52,904 nucleotides of DNA from a virus, in IMG/VR virus record IMGVR_UViG_3300025585_000055, positions 1-52,904 of that record; one strand, 5' to 3'. The notes beneath the pieces were generated by a model, which searched no databases, had not been told where the DNA came from, and saw nothing but the letters and a program-made list of their open reading frames with translations. The translations under genes and the position numbers were made by a program. Positions within the stretch are counted from its first letter, which is position 1. Each line of letters begins with the position of its first letter. Below, piece by piece: positions 13,506 to 21,314 of this stretch.

Positions 13506-14225
13506 ATGGCTGGCACTCATTATTCAGGCCCGTTACTCTATTCTGGCGCAAACACAAACCCCTACTTTGCCGGTATGGGCGAGATGCCCATCGGCATCAA
13601 CCTCGCCGTTTTTACTGTGGCTGACGACTTTACCAGCGTAGCTATCGACAGCACCAATGACTGGACTGTCGTGAAAGACTCCGGTGCTTCTGTTGCTATC
13701 GTGGCTGACACTGTTGGTGGCGAGGTTGCTCTGACATCTGCCGCAACAACTGACGATGACGGCGCCTCAATCCAAGGCAATGAAGTGTTCTCTGTTGACG
13801 CAAACAGCAGCGTTTTCTTCTCCACCCGCATCAAGTGCAACGACGCTGACCAGACCGACATCTGTGTGGGCCTGACTGTAAACTTCGCTACCAACCCGGA
13901 AGCCATGCTGACTGCAGCTGACCGCATCGTGTTTCAGGTAGACGATGGCAACGCCTCTATCCTGTGCAAAACAGAGAAGGATGGCACTGAGACTTCCACA
14001 GACTCCGGCGTTGATCTGGCCGATAACACCTACGTGGTTCTGTCTTTCCGTGTCGATGGTACTGGCAGTGTGACTTTCTACGTCAACGGCAAAGTGGTTG
14101 CTCAGCACACCACCAACATCCCTGACGATGAGAACCTGACCGTAGCAGCCATGAGCCTTTCAGGCTCCGCTTCTGGCACCCGCGCTACAACCCTCGACTA
14201 CATCATGGCGGCGCAAACTCGCTAA
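13506..14225 (+). CDS. Concanavalin/LamG-like structural protein, 239 aa
   Basis: Start ATG 13506 after GAGGATTTTAAA. The protein is beta-rich with a jelly-roll pattern: FTVADDFTSVAIDSTNDWTV, then SVFFSTRIKCND, TYVVLSFRVDGTGSVTFYVN and a closing LTVAAMSLSG. This order resembles LamG/concanavalin-like domains that bind sugars or decorate heads. The N-terminal 25 residues (THYSGPLLYSGANTNPYF) look like a virion-binding arm. It is first after the capsid terminator. A decoration role is an inference. Confidence 0.65.
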   Translation: MAGTHYSGPLLYSGANTNPYFAGMGEMPIGINLAVFTVADDFTSVAIDSTNDWTVVKDSGASVAIVADTVGGEVALTSAATTDDDGASIQGNEVFSVDANSSVFFSTRIKCNDADQTDICVGLTVNFATNPEAMLTAADRIVFQVDDGNASILCKTEKDGTETSTDSGVDLADNTYVVLSFRVDGTGSVTFYVNGKVVAQHTTNIPDDENLTVAAMSLSGSASGTRATTLDYIMAAQTR

Positions 14226-14235
14226 GGGGTGACCT

Positions 14236-14376
14236 ATGACTGAGGTCAAAACTGAAAAACCCAAGAAGTCGACCAAAAAGGTCACGCAAGAGCAGCAAGC
14301 TGCACCGGTGGAGCTCCCGCCGGTTGGCTCTGCAGCTCGAAAAGCAATGGTTATGCAAGGTCTGATTAAGGAGTAA
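14236..14376 (+). CDS. Tiny Lys-rich protein, 46 aa
   Basis: Start ATG 14236 with a GGGGTGA ribosome site. The N-terminal half is Lys/Thr-rich (EVKTEKPKKSTKKVT), the middle is Pro-rich and the end is a short helix (ARKAMVMQGLIKE). It lies tightly between two structural genes with a 3-base gap to the next ATG. Function unknown; a basic virion or assembly peptide is possible. Confidence 0.65.
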   Translation: MTEVKTEKPKKSTKKVTQEQQAAPVELPPVGSAARKAMVMQGLIKE

Positions 14377-14379
14377 GTC

Positions 14380-14973
14380 ATGCAATATGATATTTGGGCT
14401 ATAAACCCGGCTCCGGATGACGACATTCTGCGCGCAAACGCTTCGATTGCTGGGGCTGGTGCGCTGACGTTGCTTACTACGAGCGTGTCTCCTTACGGCA
14501 CCGGCTACAAGCTGGCGATTACGTCTGCTGGGAATGACAGCGGCATTACGTTTACCGTCGTCGGGATCAAAGTGGGCGATTTGACTGGGGCCAATACCAC
14601 GGAAGTGGTGACAGGCGCCAACGCCGGGGCGGCCACAACAACCAATTACTACACCTCGGTGTCCAGCATTACCGCAAGTGGTGCTTCAGCGGGCAACGTA
14701 AAGATTGGTTCAAGTGGTTCGCTCGCGCTTCCGCGTACGCGCATCAAGAGTTTCTACTTTGTGGGCGCTGCTAACGCTGGCTCTGTGAGTTTCAACCTTA
14801 ACAGCCCCACTGGTGCGACACTGCTTAAGATCGACACCCCAGCTGGCTCCGGGGCTTTCTCGGACAGCGTTACTATTCCGGGAGAGGGTATCCTGACAAC
14901 TCGCAACAATCGAACTGATTTTGCGGTGGTGACACTAACTGAAGTGACTAATGTGACGGTGTTCTGTGGCTAA
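14380..14973 (+). CDS. Beta-rich structural protein, 197 aa
   Basis: Start ATG 14380 with AAGGAG. The sequence is Ser/Thr/Gly/Ala-rich and beta-strand-like throughout (ITFTVVGIKVGDLTGANTTE, FYFVGAANAGSVSFNLNSP), with very few charged residues. This composition is typical of phage head-decoration or tail-surface proteins. No named domain is recognised. It overlaps the next gene by 8 bases. Confidence 0.65.
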   Translation: MQYDIWAINPAPDDDILRANASIAGAGALTLLTTSVSPYGTGYKLAITSAGNDSGITFTVVGIKVGDLTGANTTEVVTGANAGAATTTNYYTSVSSITASGASAGNVKIGSSGSLALPRTRIKSFYFVGAANAGSVSFNLNSPTGATLLKIDTPAGSGAFSDSVTIPGEGILTTRNNRTDFAVVTLTEVTNVTVFCG

Positions 14974-15226
14974 ATCACCAGCTTGGACTCGCAAAGAAGG
15001 TAAAGACCCAAAAGGCGGACTCAACGCAAAGGGGCGGGCGTCTGCAAAGGCGCAAGGCATGAACCTGAAGCCACCCGCGCCCAACCCGAAGAATGACAAG
15101 GACGCGGCCCGCCGCAAATCGTTCTGCGCACGCATGAAGGGTATGAAAGCCAAGAACACCAGCTCTAAAACGGCCAACGACCCGAACAGCCGCATAAACA
15201 AGAGCCTGCGGGCTTGGAACTGCTGA
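14966..15226 (+). CDS. DUF6321-like small basic protein, 86 aa
   Basis: Start GTG 14966 overlaps the previous gene. The sequence AWTRKEGKDPKGGLNAKGRA near the start and SFCARMKGMKAK with SRINKSLRAWNC at the end match what I know of the DUF6321 family in phages and giant viruses. It is very basic with two Cys. Biochemical function of the family is unknown. Its position within virion genes, beside other tiny basic proteins, suggests a packaged nucleic-acid-binding or assembly role, by inference. Confidence 0.82.
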   Translation: MAKSPAWTRKEGKDPKGGLNAKGRASAKAQGMNLKPPAPNPKNDKDAARRKSFCARMKGMKAKNTSSKTANDPNSRINKSLRAWNC

Positions 15227-15233
15227 GGTAGTC

Positions 15234-15380
15234 ATGCCGTCGACATCAAAGCGTCAGCGCAAGTTCATGGCAGCAGCTGCCCATAACCCGAAGTTTGCAG
15301 CCAAGGCCGGTATACCGGTGGAGGTTGCCAAAGAGTACAACCGCGCCGATACGCGCAAATCCAAGAGGGCTAAGAAATGA
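15234..15380 (+). CDS. Tiny basic protein of the KRQRKFMAAAAHN type, 48 aa
   Basis: Start ATG 15234 with GAGGTAG. The protein opens MPSTSKRQRKFMAAAAHNPK and continues with a GIPVEVAKEY helix and a Lys/Arg tail. This short motif (a basic start, an Ala-rich helix, then P-x-x-VAKE) recurs in many phage and large-DNA-virus proteins. It overlaps the next gene by ATGA. Function unknown. Confidence 0.75.
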   Translation: MPSTSKRQRKFMAAAAHNPKFAAKAGIPVEVAKEYNRADTRKSKRAKK

Positions 15381-15580
15381 AGATGGATATGAAGATGATG
15401 TCCCCCCGTAAGCGCATGGATATGGAAGGCTCCGGCCCCATGAAGAAAATGGCGATGGGCGGCTCCTGTGGCACCAAGAAAATGATGGGTGGCGGCATGA
15501 CCAAAGGCTACGCCAAAGGCGGCGTTACTCGCGCTGACGGCTGCTGCATGAAGGGCCACACCAAAGGCAAGATGGTCTAA
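15377..15580 (+). CDS. Met/Gly/Lys-rich small protein, 67 aa
   Basis: Start ATG 15377 inside the ATGA overlap with the previous gene. About a fifth of the residues are Met and most of the rest Gly or Lys (MKMDMKMMSPRKRMDMEG; MMGGGMTKGYAKGG), with four Cys in GGSCGTK and DGCCMKGH. It is unlikely to have a classic hydrophobic core. Metal binding by Met/Cys/His is conceivable. It belongs to the run of tiny basic proteins. Confidence 0.68.
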   Translation: MKMDMKMMSPRKRMDMEGSGPMKKMAMGGSCGTKKMMGGGMTKGYAKGGVTRADGCCMKGHTKGKMV

Positions 15581-15582
15581 TC

Positions 15583-15756
15583 ATGATGCCCTGTCGCGGG
15601 ATGGGGGCTGTGGCCCCCAGCAAAATACCGGGGTTCAAAGAAGGTGGCACCGTCAAAGACGCTTGCTACCGTAAAGTGAAGGCCCAGTACCGCGTGTTCC
15701 CGTCAGCTTACGCGTCGGGCGCCATCGCCAAGTGCAGAAAAAACCGAGGAGGCTGA
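15583..15756 (+). CDS. Tiny basic protein with CYRKVK motif, 57 aa
   Basis: Start ATG 15583 or 15586; 2 bases after the previous stop. The C-terminal 30 residues (VKDACYRKVKAQYRVFPSAY, then ASGAIAKCRK) match a short conserved unit I recognise from phages and large DNA viruses, with two Cys that may pair or bind metal. Strongly basic. A GGAGG site inside its end serves the next gene. Confidence 0.75.
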   Translation: MMPCRGMGAVAPSKIPGFKEGGTVKDACYRKVKAQYRVFPSAYASGAIAKCRKNRGG

Positions 15757-15757
15757 T

Positions 15758-16030
15758 ATGGCCGTTCGGAAGACTGAGAAAGGCGCGGCGCTGAAGCGTT
15801 GGTTCAAAGAAGAGTGGAAGGACGTTCGCACAGGAAAAGCGTGTGGTCGGCAAGAAGGCGAAAAACGCGGTACTCCGTACTGCAGACCGACCAAACGCGT
15901 TTCCGAAAAAACGCCAAAGACCGCTTCCGAAATGACGGCGGCCGAGAAGAAATCGCGGATCGCCCAGAAGAAGAATTTGGGCCAGCCCGCAGGCGCACCT
16001 AAACGCGTGCAGCCGCTGAAGAGGAAATAG
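15758..16030 (+). CDS. DUF5872-like basic protein, 90 aa
   Basis: Start ATG 15758 with AGGAGG. The segment LKRWFKEEWKDVRTGKACGR, then EGEKRGTPYCRPTKRVSE, fits the DUF5872 pattern (Trp-rich start, Cys-Gly-Arg, later Cys-Arg-Pro). The tail is Lys-rich. The family is known from phages and giant viruses and has no proven activity. Two conserved Cys could bind zinc. Like its neighbours it may bind DNA in the virion. Confidence 0.82.
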   Translation: MAVRKTEKGAALKRWFKEEWKDVRTGKACGRQEGEKRGTPYCRPTKRVSEKTPKTASEMTAAEKKSRIAQKKNLGQPAGAPKRVQPLKRK

Positions 16031-16032
16031 GC

Positions 16033-16737
16033 ATGGCAACGTCCGGCACCACAGCGTTCAATCTAGACTTCACCGAGATTGCGGAAGAAGCGTGGGAGCG
16101 TGCCGGCCGAGAAATGCGCTCCGGTTACGACCTGCGCACTGCGCGTCGCTCTATGAACCTGCTGACCATCGAGTGGCAAAACCGCGGCATCAACATGTGG
16201 ACCATCGAGGAAGGCACGCTGAATCTCGGGCAGGGCGTAGCAACATATACCTTACCTGCTGACACCATCGACCTTCTTGAGCACGTCATTCGTACCGGGG
16301 CTGGCAACGTCAGCACGCAGTCTGACCTCAACATTTCAAGAATCAGCGTCTCCACGTACTCCACTATCCCGAACAAACTCACTCAGGGGCGGCCGATTCA
16401 GCTGTATATTGACCGTGCCCGTGACAACCCGACGGTAACTGTGTGGCCGGTTCCAGATCAGGGAACCATCCTTGCGCCCTACTACATCATGAAGTATTGG
16501 CGCATGAGAAGAATCCAAGACGCAGGTAGTGGGGTTCAGACGCCGGATGTAAACTTCCGCTTCTTGCCGTGTTTGGTGGCAGGGCTGGCGTACTACATCG
16601 CCCAGAAAACCCCAGAGCTCATGCAGCGGGTTCCAATGCTGCAGGCGGAGTACGAGCGCCAGTTTGAGCTGGCTGCGGGCGAAGACCGTGAGAAGGCCCC
16701 TGTTCGCTTCGTACCGCGCATGTTCTACACGAGGTAA
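16033..16737 (+). CDS. Head-tail adaptor/connector protein 1, 234 aa
   Basis: Start ATG 16033, 2 bases after the previous stop. The helical N-terminus (FTEIAEEAWERAGREMRSGY, RTARRSMNLLTIEWQNRG) followed by a beta domain (TYTLPADTIDLLEHVIR) and a helical C-terminus is the layout of podovirus adaptor proteins that extend the portal (T7 gp11-, P22 gp4- and SU10-type). The call rests on this pattern and on its place downstream of the head genes. A second adaptor-like gene follows at 17242. Confidence 0.7.
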   Translation: MATSGTTAFNLDFTEIAEEAWERAGREMRSGYDLRTARRSMNLLTIEWQNRGINMWTIEEGTLNLGQGVATYTLPADTIDLLEHVIRTGAGNVSTQSDLNISRISVSTYSTIPNKLTQGRPIQLYIDRARDNPTVTVWPVPDQGTILAPYYIMKYWRMRRIQDAGSGVQTPDVNFRFLPCLVAGLAYYIAQKTPELMQRVPMLQAEYERQFELAAGEDREKAPVRFVPRMFYTR

Positions 16738-16739
16738 CC

Positions 16740-17051
16740 ATGAGCAATCGGTTTGCTTCTGGTCAAAAAGCGCTTGCCCTGTGCGATGTGTGTGGGTTCC
16801 CTTACAAGCTGCGAGACCTTCGTAATTTGATCGTAAAGAACAGGGACACGCACGTAAAAGCCTGCCCTGAGTGCTGGAACCCAGACCAACCGCAGCTGCA
16901 TCTGGGAGAGTTTCCTGTAGACGACCCACAAGCGTTGCGCGACCCAAGACCGGATTTTAATGAGTTTCCCCAAGAACGAGCTCGGCTGCAGCCTAGTGGT
17001 TCAGTTCACGCTGGGGGTACAATAGGTTACGTGAAGATCGTTATCTCCTAA
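16740..17051 (+). CDS. Zinc-finger-like structural-region protein, 103 aa
   Basis: Start ATG 16740. Two Cys pairs (LCDVCGFPYKL and KACPECWNPD) about 25 residues apart form a likely treble-clef or ribbon zinc site. The segment after them (DDPQALRDPRPD) is typical of this conserved phage family. The last 20 residues are beta-like. It lies between two adaptor-type genes, so a role in neck assembly is possible but unproven. Confidence 0.75.
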   Translation: MSNRFASGQKALALCDVCGFPYKLRDLRNLIVKNRDTHVKACPECWNPDQPQLHLGEFPVDDPQALRDPRPDFNEFPQERARLQPSGSVHAGGTIGYVKIVIS

Positions 17052-17062
17052 GAGGCACGGAT

Positions 17063-17230
17063 ATGAAAACCAATGCGAAGGCTCCGAAAGTTGTGGTAAT
17101 GCCGGCGGTACCTACGGCGTACAAGGTAGATACCGTGAACCAGTCAGTCGACGTGAAAACCAGTGGGGTGAAAACCCGCGGTAATGGCGCAGCGACAAAA
17201 GGCACAATGGCCCGCGGGCCGATGGCGTAA
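17063..17230 (+). CDS. Tiny basic conserved protein, 55 aa
   Basis: Start ATG 17063 with AAGAGG. The first half is hydrophobic and Val/Pro-rich (KAPKVVVMPAVPTAYKVD); the end GVKTRGNGAATKGTMARGPM is a recurring ending in small phage proteins of this neighbourhood. It is positively charged. Function unknown. Confidence 0.72.
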   Translation: MKTNAKAPKVVVMPAVPTAYKVDTVNQSVDVKTSGVKTRGNGAATKGTMARGPMA

Positions 17231-17241
17231 AGGGGTAACCC

Positions 17242-17877
17242 GTGAACTACAGCGAACTGACAGCGAACATACAAGACATCTGCGAACAGACGTTCACAGC
17301 AGATCAGCTCGCAATGTTTACGCAACAAGCAGAGCAGAAAATCTACACGACCGTGGATTTGCCGGCGTTTAGAAAGAACCAGACCGGCTCGCTGACCTCT
17401 GGAAATAAGTATTTGGCGATGCCCACAGGCATGTTGTATGTCTACTCTTTGGCGGTAATAGACGCAGAAGGCGACTACGAGTACTTGCTCAACAAGGACG
17501 TAAACTTCATTCGAGAGGCTTATCCGGGGCCCAGTGACACCGGTAAACCAAAACACTACGCGGTGTTTGACCAGAATACGTTCATCCTTGGCCCGACGCC
17601 AAACTCGAACTACAACGCTGAGATTCACTTTTCGTACTACCCGGAGTCCATTGTTACAGCGGGCACGACATGGCTGGGTGATGAGTTTGATTCTGCCCTT
17701 CTCAACGGGGCCTTGGTTGAAGCAATCCGATTCCAGCAAGGTGAGCAAGCCTTGGTGGCGCTGTATGAAAAGCTCTACGTGCAAGCCCTTACGCTGCTTA
17801 TTCAGGTTGGTGATGGTAAGCTGCGAGGCGACGCGTACCGAGACGGACAAGTAAAGAGGAAGATTGGTAATGCTTAG
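17242..17877 (+). CDS. Head-tail adaptor/connector protein 2, 211 aa
   Basis: Start GTG 17242 after GGGGTAA. The N-terminal helices (YSELTANIQDICEQTFTADQ) and beta middle (YLAMPTGMLYVYSLAV, NAEIHFSYYPESIV) lead into a helical C-terminus (NGALVEAIRFQQGE). This resembles the phage adaptor family typified by SU10 and T7 gp11. It would sit between portal and tail. The pair of adaptor-like genes separated by a zinc-finger gene is conserved-looking. The start of the next gene lies 8 bases inside its end. Confidence 0.75.
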   Translation: MNYSELTANIQDICEQTFTADQLAMFTQQAEQKIYTTVDLPAFRKNQTGSLTSGNKYLAMPTGMLYVYSLAVIDAEGDYEYLLNKDVNFIREAYPGPSDTGKPKHYAVFDQNTFILGPTPNSNYNAEIHFSYYPESIVTAGTTWLGDEFDSALLNGALVEAIRFQQGEQALVALYEKLYVQALTLLIQVGDGKLRGDAYRDGQVKRKIGNA

Positions 17878-18157
17878 CGCACTTGGCGGGGCCGAAATAG
17901 GCGAGATCAAAGCAACTTTGGTGTCTGGTAGGGGGTTTACCCCAGAAGAAGTGGCGGAACAGGCACTGAACAAGATTATTTCGGTTGGGGGCAACTGCCA
18001 CCCGGTGATCCGAGATCAGGCAGAGGCGTTCAAGAACGACATCCGTGGAGTGCTGGTGCATTACATGAAACAGGCGGTGCGGTCCAACCACACCACATTG
18101 GCAAATAGATTCCGCGCCGCTGGGCACCCGGAACTTGTAAAACTACTGGAGAGCTGA
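17870..18157 (+). CDS. Conserved small phage protein, 95 aa
   Basis: Start ATG 17870 with AGAGGA 9 bases upstream; a longer frame starts 6 bases earlier at TTG. It is helical, and RDQAEAFKNDIRGVLVHYMK, followed by a segment ending RFRAAGHPELVKLL, is a recognisable conserved unit in podovirus late regions. The C-terminal RAAGHPEL part may cap a helix bundle. Role unknown; position suggests tail or neck assembly. Confidence 0.75.
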   Translation: MLSALGGAEIGEIKATLVSGRGFTPEEVAEQALNKIISVGGNCHPVIRDQAEAFKNDIRGVLVHYMKQAVRSNHTTLANRFRAAGHPELVKLLES

Positions 18158-18158
18158 A

Positions 18159-18617
18159 ATGGCTATCACTGTTACTACCGCAATGCCCACGAGCTTCAAA
18201 GTTGAACTGCTCAAAGGTCTGCACGATTTCACTGCGTCAACTGGCGATACATTCAAAATCGCCTTGCTGAAGTCCGCTTCTGCGGGCAGCGGCACGTACG
18301 GCGCAGCCAGCACCAACTACTCAAACATCACCGGTAATAGCGACGAAGCAAGCGGCACTGGGTATACCGCGGGGGGTAACACACTCACCAACGTCACCCC
18401 GACAGCTGATGGCACAACCGCTATTACCGACTTCGCAGATACTACGTGGTCAAGCGCGTCTTTCACCACTTGCGGGGCGATGATTTACAACACCAACAAC
18501 TCCAACTCCGCTTGCGCGGTTCTGAGTTTTGGCGGCGACCAGACGGTAAGCTCCGGCGACTTCCAGATTCAGTTCCCTGCAGCAGCTGCATCAACGGCGA
18601 TCATTCGTATCGCGTGA
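18159..18617 (+). CDS. Conserved virion protein, 152 aa
   Basis: Start ATG 18159, one base after the previous stop. The start ITVTTAMPTSFKVELLKG and the Ser/Thr/Ala-rich beta body (GAMIYNTNNSNSACAVLSFG) are typical of a phage structural family seen beside tail fibre genes. No enzymatic motif is present. It may be a tail or fibre-base protein. Confidence 0.68.
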   Translation: MAITVTTAMPTSFKVELLKGLHDFTASTGDTFKIALLKSASAGSGTYGAASTNYSNITGNSDEASGTGYTAGGNTLTNVTPTADGTTAITDFADTTWSSASFTTCGAMIYNTNNSNSACAVLSFGGDQTVSSGDFQIQFPAAAASTAIIRIA

Positions 18618-18625
18618 GGTAGGTT

Positions 18626-19294
18626 ATGGCGTTGGTGTTGAAAGACAGGGTCAAAGAAACCTCGACTACGGCTGGAACTGGCACGCTGACGCTGGCTGGG
18701 GCCGTAGCCGGGTATCAATCTTTTTCTGTGATCGGAAACAGTAACACCACCTACTACGCGATTGTCGATGGCACCGCCAACACGTGGGAGATAGGTATTG
18801 GAACCTACACTTCCAGCGGCACGACGCTTTCTAGGGACACAATCTTAGAGTCCAGCAGCGGGGGGTCCGCGGTATCTTTCGCCTCGAACTCCAAAGACGT
18901 CTTCGTGACCTACCCTGCGGAGCGAGCTGTAGCTACAGACGCCACTCAAACCTTGTCTGGTAAAACCATCACCGACCTAGTGTTTGACGGCAACTATACG
19001 GAAGAGGTTTTTACCATTTCTGACGGTGCGTCTGTTGATCTAAACCCCGCTAACGGAACCATTCAGCTTTGGACGTTGGGCGCCAGTCGGTCTCCCACAG
19101 CCTCGTCTTTTGCTTCCGGGCAGTCTATGACGCTTATGATCGACGACGGTAGCGCGTACACCATTACATGGCCTAGCGTTACATGGAAAACCAACGCCGG
19201 CTTGGCCCCCACGCTTCAGACTAGCGGCTACACCGTGGTCCAGCTTTGGAAAGTAAGTACTACGTTATACGGGGCAAGAGTGGGGGATGCGTAG
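18626..19294 (+). CDS. Tail or fibre-base protein, 222 aa
   Basis: Start ATG 18626 with GAGGTAGG. The N-terminal 100 residues (ALVLKDRVKETSTTAGTGTL and WEIGIGTYTSSGTTLSRDTI) form a repeat-poor beta domain common at the start of phage fibre genes, followed by ATDATQTLSGKTITD, a typical fibre linker. The C-terminus is another beta domain (TYGARVGDA-type end, here LYGARVGDA). It probably anchors receptor-binding proteins. The stop overlaps the next start by one base. Confidence 0.68.
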   Translation: MALVLKDRVKETSTTAGTGTLTLAGAVAGYQSFSVIGNSNTTYYAIVDGTANTWEIGIGTYTSSGTTLSRDTILESSSGGSAVSFASNSKDVFVTYPAERAVATDATQTLSGKTITDLVFDGNYTEEVFTISDGASVDLNPANGTIQLWTLGASRSPTASSFASGQSMTLMIDDGSAYTITWPSVTWKTNAGLAPTLQTSGYTVVQLWKVSTTLYGARVGDA

Positions 19295-20865
19295 TGTTGA
19301 CAGGGAAACTTCTTACCGCAGCTGACCAAAATATGGCGTGGAATTTGAACGCTTACGCTGATGTTTATGTGCAGCAGTTTTCCGTCACGTCCCAAGAATC
19401 TATCCCCGAGGGTTTATTTTTTAAACCCGACGGAACGCGGATGTACATAGTTGGTTCGGGGGGCGATGAGGTAAACGAATTCAGCCTTTCAACGCCTTGG
19501 GACATAACAACTGCCAGTTACGTACGAGTATTCTCTGTCGCAAGTCAAGACACAAGCCCGGAAGGACTGTTTTTCAAACCAGACGGGACAGCGATGTACA
19601 TAGCGGGCAACATAAACGATAGCATATATCAGTACGCTTTGTCTTCCGCATGGGACATAAGTTCTGCGAGCTACGTTAGAAGTTTTTCTGTTGCCGCGCA
19701 AGAAACCGCCCCCTCGGATGTCTTCTTTAAGCCAGACGGAACAAAAATGTACGTTCTAGGGGACACCGGCAATGATGTTAACGAGTACGCATTGTCTTCT
19801 GCGTGGGATATAAGCACAGCAAGTTACGTTCAAGTGTTTTCTGTTGGTTCCCAAGACACCACCCCAAGGGGGTTGTTTTTTACATCTGACGGGTTGGGTA
19901 TGTATGTTGTGGGGGGGCTTAACAGCAGCGTGTATCAATATACGTTGTCATCCGCGTGGAACATAAGCACAACAAGTTACGTGAGAACACTTTCTATCGC
20001 TACGGCTGAAACATCTCCAACCGGCCTTTATTTTTCCCCTGATGGTTTGCAACTGTATGTCGTGGGGGCAGAGGCTGATTCCGTTTCTCGTTTTCTCCTT
20101 TCCAGTCCTTGGGACATAAGTACTGCCAAATTACCAACATCGTTTACAACATCGTCACAATCCAGCGGGGGAAGAGCAGTTTTTTTCAAACCCGATGGGA
20201 CAGTCATGTACAGGGTGGCTACAGGCAATGACGCTGTTTACGAGTACAGTCTTTCATCAGCTTGGGACATAACAACATCATCTTTTGTTAGAAGCGTTTC
20301 TGTTGCTTTACAAGACACAACCCCGACAGGGCTGTTTTTCAAACCCGACGGGACTAAGATGTACATGGTGGGGTCGGGCAGTGACCTAGTAAGAGAGTAC
20401 ACTTTATCCACTGCGTGGAACGTCAGCACTGCTACGTATACTCAAGGATTTTCCGTAGCAACACAAGAATCAGCCGCAACTGCACTTCAGTTTAGTTCCG
20501 ATGGCACGAAGATGTATGTTATTGGCACAAGTGGGGACGACGTAAATGAGTATTCTTTGTCTTCGGCGTGGGACATAAGCACCGCTTCGTATGTCCAAAT
20601 ATTCTCTGTAGCATCGCAGGAAACTGTGCCCAATGCCTTGTTTTTTAAGCCGGATGGTACAGCGTTTTATATTGGCGGAGATTCTTTAAAGCTGCATCAG
20701 TACTCGCTTACAACCGCGTGGAACGTGAGCACTTCGAGTTATTCAGGGCAATCTTTTTCATATGAGCCATCAGGCCCCGCTGGAAGTACAGCTGTTTTTT
20801 TCAGGGACACTGGTAGAAGATTGTTTATAGGTTCGACCACTATCTTGTACCAATTTTCGTTGTAA
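19294..20865 (+). CDS. Ten-repeat propeller-like tail protein, 523 aa
   Basis: GTG 19294 overlaps the previous stop; a longer frame from 19246 runs back over the upstream gene and is rejected. After about 20 residues the protein consists of ten repeats of about 50 residues, each with a FFKPDG-type turn, a MYxxG strand, an (N/Y)EYSLSSAWDIS-type strand and a TASYV linker. This is the layout of beta-propeller blades (about one blade per repeat); ten is more than the usual 6-8, so two propellers or an open array are possible. The DNA is clearly A/T-richer than neighbouring genes, which suggests recent transfer. Likely receptor binding. Confidence 0.72.
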   Translation: MLTGKLLTAADQNMAWNLNAYADVYVQQFSVTSQESIPEGLFFKPDGTRMYIVGSGGDEVNEFSLSTPWDITTASYVRVFSVASQDTSPEGLFFKPDGTAMYIAGNINDSIYQYALSSAWDISSASYVRSFSVAAQETAPSDVFFKPDGTKMYVLGDTGNDVNEYALSSAWDISTASYVQVFSVGSQDTTPRGLFFTSDGLGMYVVGGLNSSVYQYTLSSAWNISTTSYVRTLSIATAETSPTGLYFSPDGLQLYVVGAEADSVSRFLLSSPWDISTAKLPTSFTTSSQSSGGRAVFFKPDGTVMYRVATGNDAVYEYSLSSAWDITTSSFVRSVSVALQDTTPTGLFFKPDGTKMYMVGSGSDLVREYTLSTAWNVSTATYTQGFSVATQESAATALQFSSDGTKMYVIGTSGDDVNEYSLSSAWDISTASYVQIFSVASQETVPNALFFKPDGTAFYIGGDSLKLHQYSLTTAWNVSTSSYSGQSFSYEPSGPAGSTAVFFRDTGRRLFIGSTTILYQFSL

Positions 20866-20876
20866 AGGTTTTCACT

Positions 20877-21314
20877 ATGTATGCAAAATTGATGGCAGAT
20901 GGGTCAATCAAAGCCCCGTACTACTTGAACGATCTGCAGCGGGATAACCCCCACACGTCGTTCCCGGACACCTTGAGCCCATTGGTGCTTGAAGGTTTTG
21001 GCGTTGCTATTGTTTCGCAAACGCCCCCTCCAGAAGTGGACACGTCGGTTAACCAGCTGGCCTACTCGGTAGTACGCCAAGAAGGGCAATACAAACAGGT
21101 TTGGTCAGCTACGCCGATTTCAGAAGAGATTGCTTCGCAGCGTGTTAGAGATCGTCGTTCTGATAAACTAAGAGCTACAGATTGGACACAAACACCGGAT
21201 GCAACTGTTGATCGTGCAGCGTGGGCTACTTACAGACAAGCGCTCAGAGATGTTCCGCAACAGCCCGGTTTTCCGTACTCCGTAGTTTGGCCTAACGAGC
21301 CAACAGGGACCTAA
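20877..21314 (+). CDS. Tail fibre assembly chaperone-like protein 1, 145 aa
   Basis: Start ATG 20877. The C-terminal part (DWTQTPDATVDRAAWATYRQ, then ALRDVPQQPGFPYSVVWPNE) is the classic end of small fibre-assembly proteins, which pair with the fibre encoded just upstream. A second copy with the same ending is encoded at 25398. The N-terminal half is unlike that of the second copy, as expected if each serves its own fibre. Its stop is adjacent to the next ATG. Confidence 0.75.
   Translation: MYAKLMADGSIKAPYYLNDLQRDNPHTSFPDTLSPLVLEGFGVAIVSQTPPPEVDTSVNQLAYSVVRQEGQYKQVWSATPISEEIASQRVRDRRSDKLRATDWTQTPDATVDRAAWATYRQALRDVPQQPGFPYSVVWPNEPTGT

Noticed and set aside
17041-17994. 317-residue leftward open frame
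   Set aside because: It is the antisense of the adaptor gene and its neighbours, which have clear family patterns and ribosome sites.
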